From: Candidatus Ratteibacteria bacterium
GTDB taxonomy: Bacteria; Ratteibacteria; UBA8468; B48-G9; JAFGKM01
Assembly (NCBI GenBank): GCA_028697565.1
Contig: JAQVEU010000042.1
Span: 1 to 6,667, forward strand
DNA: 6,667 nt
Direction: 5' to 3'
The notes under the pieces were generated by a model. The model was given only the letters and a program-made list of their open reading frames with translations, was not told the origin of the DNA and made no database searches. Positions 1 to 6,384 of this stretch are shown one piece after another (within the stretch, counting starts at the first letter, position 1; each line of letters opens with the position of its first letter). Made by a program: the position numbers and the translations under genes.

Positions 1-2064
1 CACAATCGGTATGAGTGAAAAGTCCGCAAAGAGCAAAAACAGGTCATTGATATTTTTCAGCAGAGCAATACGGTTATTTCTTAGTTTCTCATCCGGACAC
101 ATAACAAGAACATCATCAAAAAATCTGTCAATAATTTCACGCCATCTACCTAACTGTTGCAGAAATTCCGTATAATTTCTGTTCTTCCCGTCAAGCAGGT
201 GTGATATCTCTTTATTTTCTCTGTAAAAATTGTATAGTTCTTTTTCTGTGTTTTCAACAAGTAACGATTCGTCAAATATACCAGGAGTGATGCCTTTCTC
301 CTTCGCCTGTTTCAGGATATTTGCCGTCCGTATAAAAGGTACGAGTATATTTTTTGCTGAACTAATTTTAAAGAAATCTTTAAGTGCATCTATCTTTTCT
401 CTTAAAGCTAAAAGGTTTTCACTATCCACTGCCATAACGGCTTTTCTTATTCCTTGAGAGATTCCTTCCCCTGCAAAAAGATTATCAACCCGTTGTAAAA
501 TGAAGTTTATTATTCTGTCTTTTACTTCAGCAGGATAAGAACCAAAAATATCAACGGTTTTGTTGATAACTTCTCTTAAAGGAAAATCAATCCCTTTTTC
601 CCATATTATTTCAATTAACCCATTGGTAATCTTCTTAAGTCCATAGGGGTCTCCACTTCCTTTTATTTCCATATTATCCAGAATGAAACCGCATAATGTT
701 TCAATTCTTACTATAATAGAAGCAATAGAAGATTCTATGGTTTGGGGAAGTTTATCTCCACTGGTCCTGGGCCAATAATGTTGTTCAATTCCTGAAGATA
801 CTATTTTGTTATATCCGTTTTTTTCTGCATAGATTCTGCCAATAACTCCTTGGAGGGAAGGGAATTCAGTTACCATGAGAGTTGGCAGGTCATTTTTACA
901 CAGGGATATGATATTAAAAATATTCTCTTTCATTTCGTCAGACAATTCAAGATAATCGGTCAATATACTGTATATTTTTTTAAATCTTTCAACCCTTTCA
1001 TACATACTTCCCCATTTAGGATGGTAGACAATATTTTTAAGGTCCTCTGTATAACTTTTAAAATCACGTTGCAGGTCCTTGTTTATAAAAAATTTAGCAT
1101 CTTCCAGCTTTGCGTACAGAACATTTTGGTAGTTGTTTACTATTTCATCTCCGCCTATACCATCAAAAATACCAATGTATTTTTTTTCAATGTGGCCATC
1201 CCTGTTGTATAGTGGGAGACCATTGAGTTTCATTATTACTACACCCACTATTTCCTGTGGAATGTCGTTATATTCATCTTTTATTCTGCACACTTCAATA
1301 ACTGGATATTCTGTTAGAGATGTAACCTTTTTAAGGTGTTCCTTGTCAAAAAGCAAATCCTTGACACCTGTTTTTCTTGCAATTTCTGTTCTTGTGAATT
1401 CAAGACGGACATCAGGGTCAAACATAACAAATTTTTTAAGGACCTTATCCATATAATCGGAGGGTTTTAAAACCCTAAATCTGCCTGGTGCCAATGTCCT
1501 GTGTCCATAGGAAAACCTGCTGCTTTTTATTCCTGCAAGGGAGACATCCATAACCTTTTCTCCATAAAGAGATAGTATCCACCTTATAGGCCTTAAAAAT
1601 CTAAAGTTTTCTCCATCCCATTTCATTCCTCTTGGTATCTCCAGCCTTTTGATACTTTTTTCTATAATATCTCCCATAATCTCAAAGATTGGCTTTCCTT
1701 TTTCCTGTTTAACTACTGCAAAAACTTTTTTCCCTTTCCTTTCTCTAATAAGAAGATGGTTAACATCTACATTATAGGAGTCAGCAAATTTTTTTGCTGC
1801 GGGAGTAAGGTGTCCTTCTCTATCAGTGGCTATTTCAAGAGGGGGACCATATATCTCAGTAGTGGTGTCTTTCTGTCTGGGACCTACACTTTTTATATAT
1901 ATGATTAGACGTCTTATGGTGTAAAAAAATATTACCTTCCCATATTCAATTCTGTATTCATCAAGCATGGAAGTAAGAGATGGAATCCATTGCTCTCTGA
2001 AATAATCTCCTGCCCAGGAAGGTAAATCCTCACATCCGATCTCTATTAATATGTCTTTTTTCAT
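1..2064 (-). CDS. glyS: Glycyl-tRNA synthetase beta subunit (C-terminal end just beyond the window edge)
   Basis: The protein joins glycine to tRNA-Gly as the tRNA-binding half of the bacterial alpha2beta2 enzyme in the cytoplasm. Reading leftwards from ATG at 2064 gives 688 uninterrupted codons, about the full family length (near 690). The last residues seen (FADFSLIPIV) match the usual C-terminus, so only a few residues and the stop are missing. Recognisable blocks are the N-terminal DILIEIGCEDLP (family form EIGTEELP, residues 4-15), RPIRWI near 154, FSYGHR at 184-189, DAKFF near 320, the degenerate HD-like region with TEFPSLQGV near 399, GSGDPYGLKK near 468-477, and the DALR-type anticodon-binding C-terminus with FFDDVLVM near 648. 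The start is chosen because the conserved block begins at residue 4. An in-frame ATG 30 bases upstream lies inside a palindrome and would add an unconserved tail. No Shine-Dalgarno is visible. The gene follows lptG by 39 bases, probably in the same transcript. The alpha-subunit gene glyQ, often adjacent, is not upstream here. Family assignment is very secure. Confidence 0.96.
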   Translation of the reverse strand, partial: MKKDILIEIGCEDLPSWAGDYFREQWIPSLTSMLDEYRIEYGKVIFFYTIRRLIIYIKSVGPRQKDTTTEIYGPPLEIATDREGHLTPAAKKFADSYNVDVNHLLIRERKGKKVFAVVKQEKGKPIFEIMGDIIEKSIKRLEIPRGMKWDGENFRFLRPIRWILSLYGEKVMDVSLAGIKSSRFSYGHRTLAPGRFRVLKPSDYMDKVLKKFVMFDPDVRLEFTRTEIARKTGVKDLLFDKEHLKKVTSLTEYPVIEVCRIKDEYNDIPQEIVGVVIMKLNGLPLYNRDGHIEKKYIGIFDGIGGDEIVNNYQNVLYAKLEDAKFFINKDLQRDFKSYTEDLKNIVYHPKWGSMYERVERFKKIYSILTDYLELSDEMKENIFNIISLCKNDLPTLMVTEFPSLQGVIGRIYAEKNGYNKIVSSGIEQHYWPRTSGDKLPQTIESSIASIIVRIETLCGFILDNMEIKGSGDPYGLKKITNGLIEIIWEKGIDFPLREVINKTVDIFGSYPAEVKDRIINFILQRVDNLFAGEGISQGIRKAVMAVDSENLLALREKIDALKDFFKISSAKNILVPFIRTANILKQAKEKGITPGIFDESLLVENTEKELYNFYRENKEISHLLDGKNRNYTEFLQQLGRWREIIDRFFDDVLVMCPDEKLRNNRIALLKNINDLFLLFADFSLIPIV

Positions 2065-2083
2065 TATAATTGAAATATTCCAT

Positions 2084-2103
2084 AGACATGCCATGGCATG
2101 TCT
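2084..2103. promoter_or_regulatory. Perfect 20-base palindrome between lptG and glyS
   Basis: The sequence AGACATGCCATGGCATGTCT is identical to its own reverse complement. It begins at the base after the lptG TAG stop and ends 19 bases before the glyS start. In the transcript it could fold as an 8-base-pair stem with a CAUG loop; as DNA it has the form of a binding site for a dimeric protein. No T-tract follows, so a classical terminator is unlikely. The symmetry is seen directly; any role as operator, mRNA-stability hairpin or translational control element for glyS is inference. Confidence 0.55.
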
Positions 2104-3156
2104 CTACATTATACCTGACTTTGTCTTTTTATACAACCATACAAAATATGAAATAACTGCAAGAGAAAGAATTATATGAACCAGCCATACACCTAAAAAT
2201 ACAGGCAATTTTCCACTTTTAGCAAGGGTGAGACCAAAGGAGAATATGCCGTAGCATATAAAAGAGAGGAATATAGAAAACCCCAGTACAAATACTCTTG
2301 ATATCTTCTGTTTGATAAAAAAGAAAGGCACGAGTATCAAAAGGAGAAACACATTGAGAAGTGGATAAGCAAACCTTTCCTGGTATGTCCCTTTAAGAGA
2401 GACAGGAAGGATATGGAGTTTGCTTAATTTAACCATCATGTTTCTCAGTTCCTTATAAGAAAGTTCATCTATATCTCTTGATGTCTCAAGGATAATGTCT
2501 GGGTCAAGCATAATAGATATTATCTTGCTGGTGAAATTCTCTGAGTTTTTAAGATGTCCGTTACTATCAAAGTGCCATAACTTTCCTTTTTTGAATGACC
2601 ATATATTGTCGCCAATATATATGGCACTGACTGCATTTATGGTAATAATCTCACCATCTTCAAATATCTCTGAAATCTGGATATTTACAAAATTAGAGGG
2701 GGGAGTAAATCTTTCACTGTACAAAAGATACCTGTCTGTGGAAAAACTTAATATATCAATTTCATTATCTTCTTCTATTTTTTGAAGAAGTAAAGGTGCT
2801 GGAAAATTCTTGATATAAAAAACAAGTCCTGAGATAATAAATCCACAGATAAATAATATCCTTAATATGCTTACAGGTTTTATTCCTGAAAATTCAAGAA
2901 CCCTTACCTCCCCGTATTTTATCATCTCTCCTAACAGAAACATACTGCTTAAAAATGTGAGGACAGGAGAAATTTCTACAAAAATAGAGGGAAGTTTATA
3001 GATTACCTTTATAATATTGAAAATTCCTCCATGGCGGATAATAGAATAGACATTATCAATAACCTCTATGAAAAAGAAAAGGAGAAGGAATGAGATACTG
3101 ACCAGTAAGAATAGTTTTAAGAAATTAAATACAGTATATCTTGTTTTTATACTCAT
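2104..3156 (-). CDS. lptG: LptG-family permease of the lipopolysaccharide exporter (YjgP/YjgQ family)
   Basis: This is an inner-membrane subunit of the LptB2FG ABC transporter, which extracts lipopolysaccharide from the inner membrane and passes it to the periplasmic bridge. The 350-residue product has the family layout: three N-terminal membrane segments (about 11-33, 57-79, 96-116), a periplasmic beta-rich domain of roughly 150 residues, and three C-terminal segments (about 266-281, 288-310, 317-341). The cytoplasmic loop GEVRVLEFSGIKPVSIL (82-98) corresponds to the family's GEL..MRAAGVS loop, which contacts the LptB ATPase, and QERFAYPLL before segment 4 is typical. I prefer the ATG at 3156. 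It overlaps the lptF stop as ATGA, and a G-run lies 8 bases upstream. An in-frame ATG at 3171 would add five residues but has no ribosome site. LptG rather than LptF is assigned from gene order and the GE-type loop; the two families are paralogous, so the exact label is less certain than the family. Confidence 0.88.
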   Translation of the reverse strand: MSIKTRYTVFNFLKLFLLVSISFLLLFFFIEVIDNVYSIIRHGGIFNIIKVIYKLPSIFVEISPVLTFLSSMFLLGEMIKYGEVRVLEFSGIKPVSILRILFICGFIISGLVFYIKNFPAPLLLQKIEEDNEIDILSFSTDRYLLYSERFTPPSNFVNIQISEIFEDGEIITINAVSAIYIGDNIWSFKKGKLWHFDSNGHLKNSENFTSKIISIMLDPDIILETSRDIDELSYKELRNMMVKLSKLHILPVSLKGTYQERFAYPLLNVFLLLILVPFFFIKQKISRVFVLGFSIFLSFICYGIFSFGLTLAKSGKLPVFLGVWLVHIILSLAVISYFVWLYKKTKSGIM

Positions 3157-4199
3157 CTTAAAAACCCCCATGCTACAAGAAAGAGAAATACAGGTGTCCA
3201 GATAAAAACAGGTAGCCCTGTCTTATATGTAAGAATCTCTCCCAAAATAATTAATTGTAAAAAAAGCATTGCTATGCCTCCACCAATTCCGATATGAAGT
3301 AGTTTACTTTCCTGTTTCAACTTTATACCAATGGATGCTGCTATAAGAATAAAGACAATCGGAATAACAGAAAACACCATCCTTTTGTGTATCTCTATTT
3401 TTTCCTTTATCCCGTTGTTGGCAAGTAGTTCAGCAAGTCGCATCTCATAGACCTTCGGTTTTACTTGATGTTTGGCACCAAAAGAATCAGGAAGTGGTAA
3501 GACAAATCTGTAGTTTGTAAAATCCAGTCGTGAGATTGTTTGAAGAGAATCATAAATAATAAGAAAACCATTCTGTAGATTGAATATCATCTCGTTTGTT
3601 TCAGAATTATATCCTGCACTACCTCTTTCTGCTTTTAAAAAGTGTGTTTTTCCCATATCTTTATAGGTAATAGAAATATTCTTTATTTTGTAAGAATGGC
3701 TTATCTTACCAATGTATATAGTAACACCTGGTATATCTGTTGTTGTATTTTTTTCTCGTAATAGAGAAAGTGGGTTTTTAAACTGGAGACGGTGTATCAT
3801 CTCACGTTTTTTATAACTCATCTCAGGAAGAATAAAAAAGTTGAAGAAAAAAAGAAACAGGGAGCCAATAAGGGCAAAGATAAAAAGGACACCAGTTAAT
3901 CTATAGGGATTTATCCCGGACGAGGAGAATATCAGTATCTCTCTGTCTACAGCAAGTCGTGAAAAGAGTGCAGAAGTTGCATAGAAAAAAGAGAGGGGAA
4001 TGATATAGAGAAAAGATGAGAAAAGGGCAAGAAGAAATATACAAGAAACGACCACAGGGTAAAAGGTACCACTTACCAGAACCTCAATTACCTGAAATAA
4101 AGCATCCAGCGAAAAAATAAAGATTGTAATCGCTATAGCAAAAATAAAATTTGTAAAAAACTCCTTACTTATATACCGGGTTTTAATTTTTATTTCCAT
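3153..4199 (-). CDS. lptF: LptF-family permease of the lipopolysaccharide exporter (YjgP/YjgQ family)
   Basis: This is the partner permease of LptG in the LptB2FG lipopolysaccharide extractor of the inner membrane. The 348-residue protein has membrane segments at about 14-40, 50-78 and 101-124, a periplasmic domain from about 130 to 255, and segments at about 274-294, 302-321 and 328-347. The loop RLAVDREILIFSSSGINPYR (81-100) matches the family signature of a DxE motif followed by ALRASGIS, which docks on LptB. ELLANNGIKEKIEIHKRM before segment 4 matches the E-x-H-R-R lead-in typical of these permeases. It is the first gene of the lptF-lptG-glyS run and overlaps lptG by 4 bases at an ATGA junction. 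The ATG at 4199 is the only reasonable start, since the first membrane segment follows at once, yet no Shine-Dalgarno lies in the A/T-only bases before it. The ATPase gene lptB is not in the window. The LptF label over LptG rests on gene order and the D-R-E loop. Confidence 0.88.
   Translation of the reverse strand: MEIKIKTRYISKEFFTNFIFAIAITIFIFSLDALFQVIEVLVSGTFYPVVVSCIFLLALFSSFLYIIPLSFFYATSALFSRLAVDREILIFSSSGINPYRLTGVLFIFALIGSLFLFFFNFFILPEMSYKKREMIHRLQFKNPLSLLREKNTTTDIPGVTIYIGKISHSYKIKNISITYKDMGKTHFLKAERGSAGYNSETNEMIFNLQNGFLIIYDSLQTISRLDFTNYRFVLPLPDSFGAKHQVKPKVYEMRLAELLANNGIKEKIEIHKRMVFSVIPIVFILIAASIGIKLKQESKLLHIGIGGGIAMLFLQLIILGEILTYKTGLPVFIWTPVFLFLVAWGFLR
3165..3169 (-). promoter_or_regulatory. 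Probable ribosome binding site of lptG
   Basis: On the minus strand a GGGGG run sits 8 bases before the ATG at 3156, inside the last codons of lptF. It can pair with the CCUCC anti-Shine-Dalgarno core using one G-U wobble. Nothing comparable precedes the alternative ATG at 3171, so this site, with the ATGA overlap, decides the start. Translation of lptG is probably coupled to that of lptF. Confidence 0.5.
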
Positions 4200-4228
4200 T
4201 ATTATTATTGTAAAATATTAATAGAGTT
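4200..4228. promoter_or_regulatory. 29-base divergent spacer between lptF and comF
   Basis: This is the entire gap between two divergently oriented start codons, and it is almost pure A/T. On the minus strand TACAAT (4212-4207) resembles a -10 box, and TTGATA inside the start of comF is a possible -35, but at 21 bases, longer than ideal. On the plus strand TAAAAT (4211-4216) is a weak -10 candidate. Either box would place the transcript start almost at the start codon, giving leaderless or nearly leaderless messages. No Shine-Dalgarno is seen on either side, apart from a poor TAGAG before comF. Exact promoter positions are inference. Confidence 0.3.
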
Positions 4229-4855
4229 ATGTCTATCAATAAAATTTTAAATCTTTTATGGCGTGAACGTTGTATGGGGTGTGCATATCCTTTTCCACTC
4301 AACAGATATGGGTTTTGTAGAGAATGTGAAGGCAGGATAATATCACTTGAAAGTCATATAGATGCAGAACATTTCCACATTTTTAAATATGATGGTCCTG
4401 TAAAAGATGCGATACATAGATTAAAATACAACAGAAAAAAGTACTATGGCAAAAGATTTGCTCTACTTTTAAATGACTTTATCATTAATAATAAAATAGA
4501 TAACTTTGATGTAATAGTTCCGGTTCCACTACACTGGAAAAAGGAATTCAGCAGGGGATTTAATCAATGTGCTATCATCTCTTTTTACCTTTCAAAATTG
4601 CTGAAGAAGAGATATGTTGCGGGAGTTGTTATTAAGTCAAAGAATACTCCTTCCCAGACAGCGATGGGTAAAAAAGAGAGGGCAGAGAATGTAAAGGGGA
4701 GTTTTACTGTAAAAAAAGAATGTCTCATCAGGGGTAGAAAAATTCTCCTGATAGATGATGTTTATACATCGGGAGCCACGACCGAAGAGGTAAAAAAGGT
4801 CTTGCTAAGAAGTGGAGCAGAAAGGGTAATAGTCCTGACTATCGCCAGAACATAG
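4229..4855 (+). CDS. comF: ComF-family phosphoribosyltransferase-like protein
   Basis: The 208-residue cytoplasmic protein belongs to the ComF/GntX family, which joins an N-terminal zinc-ribbon-like motif to a type I phosphoribosyltransferase fold. In naturally competent bacteria ComF is needed for DNA uptake or processing of incoming single strands; in many others its role is unclear. Seen here are four cysteines, CxxC at 15 and 18 and CxxC at 30 and 33, spaced as in the family. There is also the F-x-Y-x-G-P-V-K-x-x-I-x-x-L-K-Y block (52-67), PVPLHWKKEFSRGFNQ (98-113), the TPSQTAMGKKERAENVKGSF block (140-159) and the PRPP-binding loop ILLIDDVYTSGATT (172-185) with both acidic residues. The length is slightly short of the usual 220-240 but nothing key is missing. 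The start at 4229 keeps the first cysteine; the next Met (residue 16) would lose it. It stands alone, divergent from lptF and convergent with yjbQ. No competence genes are in the window, so a competence role is not shown. Confidence 0.9.
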   Translation: MSINKILNLLWRERCMGCAYPFPLNRYGFCRECEGRIISLESHIDAEHFHIFKYDGPVKDAIHRLKYNRKKYYGKRFALLLNDFIINNKIDNFDVIVPVPLHWKKEFSRGFNQCAIISFYLSKLLKKRYVAGVVIKSKNTPSQTAMGKKERAENVKGSFTVKKECLIRGRKILLIDDVYTSGATTEEVKKVLLRSGAERVIVLTIART

Positions 4856-4878
4856 GGAAAAATTTGGTTTCTATGATA

Positions 4879-5295
4879 CTATTCTCCGATAATTTTAATC
4901 AGAACCCGTTTTTTCCTTCTTCCATCAAACTCTCCGTAAAATACCTGTTCCCATGGTCCAAAATCAAGTTTACCATCAGTTATGGCAATAACAACCTCTC
5001 TTCCCATAATCTGTCTTTTCATATGGGCGTCGGCATTATCCTCTGATACATTATGTTGATACTGGGCAACTGGCTGGTGTGGGGCGAGTTTTTCAAGCCA
5101 TCTTTCAAAATCACTGTGCAGCCCTTTTTCATCATCATTTATGAAGACACTTGCGGTTATATGCATCGCATTGACCAAACAGAGTCCTTCTTTAACACCA
5201 CTTTCCTCCACTGCTTTCTGTACCTCTTCCGTGATGTTAATAAATTCAATCCGTTTATCTGTGTTAAAGGTCAACTCTTTTTTATAACTTTTCAT
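4879..5295 (-). CDS. yjbQ: YjbQ/UPF0047-family protein
   Basis: This is a compact 138-residue member of the YjbQ (UPF0047) family, small soluble cytoplasmic proteins. Databases annotate them as secondary thiamine-phosphate synthase because some members complement thiE mutants with weak activity; the true physiological role is unsettled. Seen here are the MHITASVFIND block (44-54, family H-T-S/A-A-S-xx-I-N-E), HNVSEDNADAHMKRQIMG (81-98) with His81, Asp89 and His91 expected at the putative metal or active site, ITDGKLDFGPWEQVFYGEFDG (105-125) and a basic C-terminal strand ending KIIGE. The GPWEQ form replaces the GTWQ of E. coli YjbQ, a variant I believe is common in one branch of the family. 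Length is typical. The start is fixed by a strong GGGGAGGAG ribosome site 4-6 bases upstream. The gene is monocistronic, with its stop 23 bases from that of the convergent comF. No thiamine genes or TPP riboswitch are nearby, so context does not support the thiamine role. Confidence 0.92.
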   Translation of the reverse strand: MKSYKKELTFNTDKRIEFINITEEVQKAVEESGVKEGLCLVNAMHITASVFINDDEKGLHSDFERWLEKLAPHQPVAQYQHNVSEDNADAHMKRQIMGREVVIAITDGKLDFGPWEQVFYGEFDGRRKKRVLIKIIGE

Positions 5296-5299
5296 TTTT

Positions 5300-5321
5300 C
5301 TCCTCCCCTCGTATTATAACA
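5300..5321 (-). promoter_or_regulatory. Extended -10 promoter and ribosome binding site of yjbQ
   Basis: On the minus strand TGTTATAAT (5321 to 5313) is a perfect extended -10 element (TGn before TATAAT). No good -35 is found at 16-18 bases, which is tolerable for an extended -10 promoter. The Shine-Dalgarno GGGGAGGAG follows directly and ends 4 bases before the ATG. A start 6-7 bases after the -10 would leave a leader of only about 10 bases, so the Shine-Dalgarno would be partly trimmed. Motifs are seen directly; promoter activity is inferred. Confidence 0.55.
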
Positions 5322-5345
5322 TTTTTGAATTATTAAAGAAAAAGG

Positions 5346-5373
5346 TATAATATAATAGAAGAAAACAGGGAGG
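5346..5373 (+). promoter_or_regulatory. Promoter -10 boxes and ribosome binding site of the SYLF gene
   Basis: Two overlapping TATAAT hexamers (5346-5351 and 5351-5356, TATAATATAAT) precede a strong AGGGAGG Shine-Dalgarno (5367-5373). A weak -35 candidate TTGAAT (5325-5330) is 15 bases from the first box and 20 from the second, neither ideal. GGAGG ends 4 bases before the ATG at 5378 and only 1 base before the ATG at 5375, which favours the second ATG as the real start. Confidence 0.5.
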
Positions 5374-5377
5374 AATG

Positions 5378-6091
5378 ATGAAAAGAATAAATTGGATTCT
5401 AATTTGCATCTTTATGTTTACATCTGTTTTTGCTTATGCAGCAGTTTCTCGAAAATCCCTTGTCCAGAGAATTAAAGATGCTGAAAATAATCTCCTATAT
5501 ATAATGTCTTCAAAGGACTCAGAGATACCAAGACAATTTCTTAAAGATGCATATGCGATAATTTTTTTGAAACAGTATAAGGGTGGCTTTTTTGTTGGTG
5601 CAAAAGGGGGAAACGGTATTATACTGGCAAAAAATAAAGAGACAGGCGAGTGGAGTCCACCTGCTTTTATGGCAACAGCAGAAGGAAGTATAGGTCTACA
5701 GATAGGTGGAAAGGTAATAGATGCAATACTTTTGGTGATGAATGAGGAGGGTTTGACACTTCTTCTAAAGTCTCCTGTGAAGATAGGCGGTGAGATATCT
5801 GCTGCGGCTGGTCCTGTAGGAAGGGATGTTGGATTAGGTGCAGGTTTGCCTGCCACAGGGATGTTTATATATTCAAGGGCGAGAGGTGCTTTTATAGGTG
5901 GTTCTATAGAGGGTGGGCTTATTATGTGTGAGAATGAAGCCAATAAGGTTTTCTATGGAGTGGATGACATAACAGCCAGAGAGATTCTCCTTGAAGGAAA
6001 AGTTCCAATGCCAAAAGAGGCAGAGTCCCTTATAAAAACACTAAAAAGATATGAGAGTGAAGAGTCATCTTCAGAAAAAAATAGCAAGTAA
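5378..6091 (+). CDS. Secreted SYLF-domain (Ysc84/DUF500) lipid-binding-type protein
   Basis: This is a 237-residue exported protein with a SYLF domain. Eukaryotic members (Ysc84, SH3YL1) bind phosphoinositides and actin; bacterial members are usually secreted or lipoproteins of unknown function. A signal peptide is clear: a KR start, a hydrophobic core of about 15 residues and an A-Y-A cleavage motif, so the mature chain should begin near AVSRKSL. There is no lipobox, so it is probably periplasmic rather than a lipoprotein. The domain then runs to near the C-terminus. An N-terminal helix containing the family's A-xx-I-x-F-L pattern (AYAIIFLKQYKGGFFVGAKG) is followed by GEWSPPAFMATAEGSIGLQ (the W-xx-P-x-F...GS-x-G-x-Q signature) and a GGEISAAAGPVGRD stretch. 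GAFIGGSIEGG follows, then a final helix and a serine/glutamate-rich tail. The alternative ATG at 5375 adds one Met. It is a single gene, divergent from yjbQ. A probable terminator lies about 134 bases downstream within the repeats. The family is secure, the function unknown. Confidence 0.9.
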   Translation: MKRINWILICIFMFTSVFAYAAVSRKSLVQRIKDAENNLLYIMSSKDSEIPRQFLKDAYAIIFLKQYKGGFFVGAKGGNGIILAKNKETGEWSPPAFMATAEGSIGLQIGGKVIDAILLVMNEEGLTLLLKSPVKIGGEISAAAGPVGRDVGLGAGLPATGMFIYSRARGAFIGGSIEGGLIMCENEANKVFYGVDDITAREILLEGKVPMPKEAESLIKTLKRYESEESSSEKNSK

Positions 6092-6140
6092 AATTGTTGG
6101 AAGATTGAAAGTAAGTAATCAGTCGATTCCGTTGCCTGAA

Positions 6141-6161
6141 AGTAGCGAGTAGCAAGATAGA
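6141..6161 (+). repeat. Three-unit heptamer repeat (AGTAGCR)
   Basis: AGTAGCG, AGTAGCA and AGATAGA follow one another at 6141, 6148 and 6155. The first two differ by one base and the third by three. It is a very short satellite-like tract just upstream of the hairpin cluster. Confidence 0.4.
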
Positions 6162-6173
6162 AAAGGTTAAGCA

Positions 6174-6208
6174 AAATCCCCTCTAACACCCCTCACAAAA
6201 GGGGAGAA
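6174..6208 (+). repeat. Palindromic module 1
   Basis: It begins AAATCCCCTCTAAC and holds the hairpin CCCCT (6189-6193) / AGGGG (6200-6204) with a six-base loop. The leading 14 bases recur as a perfect inverted copy at 6407-6420. Confidence 0.6.
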
Positions 6209-6211
6209 CCT

Positions 6212-6250
6212 AAATCTCCCCTCACCCCTCTTTACAAAGAGGGGAATTTT
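6212..6250 (+). repeat. Palindromic module 2
   Basis: It begins AAATCTCCCCTCAC and carries the perfect stem CCCCTCTT (6225-6232) / AAGAGGGG (6237-6244) around a TACA loop, ending in AATTTT. Confidence 0.65.
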
Positions 6251-6255
6251 CTTTT
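6225..6255 (+). terminator. Possible intrinsic terminator of the SYLF gene
   Basis: The 8-base-pair C/G-rich stem of module 2 is followed directly by AATTTTCTTTT, the form of a Rho-independent terminator for plus-strand transcription. It is the first strong hairpin with a T-tract after the SYLF stop codon, about 134 bases away. It may simply be a repeat copy that happens to terminate. Confidence 0.35.
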
Positions 6256-6280
6256 AACCCCGCTTTAATAAAGGGGGATT
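6251..6280 (+). repeat. Palindromic module 3 (partial)
   Basis: A hairpin of CCCGCTTT (6259-6266) and AAAGGGGG (6270-6277) has a single G-G mismatch and an AAT loop, closing with GATTT. The AAATC leader is missing or replaced by the preceding module's tail. Confidence 0.5.
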
Positions 6281-6306
6281 TCCCCTTCCTTTGTAAAAGG
6301 AAGGGA
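6279..6306 (+). repeat. Palindromic module 4 (partial), longest perfect stem
   Basis: CCCTTCCTTT (6283-6292) and AAAGGAAGGG (6296-6305) form a perfect 10-base-pair stem with a GTA loop. The purine arm continues into the polypurine tract. Confidence 0.6.
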
Positions 6307-6347
6307 TAGGAAAAAGAAGGGAGAAGCAAGAAAGAGAGAAAAAGCAA
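6295..6347 (+). other. Polypurine tract
   Basis: Of 53 bases only three are pyrimidines (T6307, C6327, C6345). It lies at the pivot between the plus- and minus-oriented hairpin modules. No function is claimed; such tracts can adopt triplex structure in supercoiled DNA. Confidence 0.5.
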
Positions 6348-6384
6348 TTTCTTCCTTTGGAAAAGGGAGATTAAAGAGGGATTT
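6346..6384 (-). repeat. Palindromic module 5 (inverted orientation)
   Basis: Read on the minus strand it begins AAATCCCTCTTTAA. The stem, given on the plus strand, is TCTTCCTTT (6350-6358) with AAAGGGAGA (6362-6370), including one G-T pair and a three-base loop. Confidence 0.55.

Noticed and set aside
850..1456. Plus-strand open frames of 107-120 codons within glyS
   Set aside because: The minus strand encodes conserved glycyl-tRNA synthetase beta motifs throughout; these frames show no family pattern and no ribosome sites.
2084..2103. Resemblance of the palindrome to p53-type half-sites
   Set aside because: That transcription factor is animal-specific; in a bacterial chromosome the likeness is coincidental.
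2065..2103. T-box or other riboswitch leader upstream of glyS
   Set aside because: The gap is only 39 bases, far too short for a T-box, and none of its conserved sequence is present.
4851..4875. Possible bidirectional terminator between comF and yjbQ (CATAG...CTATG)
   Set aside because: The stem is weak, needs a two-base bulge, is AT-rich and has no T-tract on either side.
5434..5943. 169-codon open frame on the minus strand inside the SYLF gene
   Set aside because: It is the antisense shadow of a clear SYLF coding sequence, proline- and serine-rich in a low-complexity way, with no recognisable family.
5953..6189. 78-codon minus-strand open frame spanning the end of the SYLF gene and the start of the repeats
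   Set aside because: It overlaps conserved SYLF coding sequence, has no Shine-Dalgarno and begins inside a palindromic repeat.
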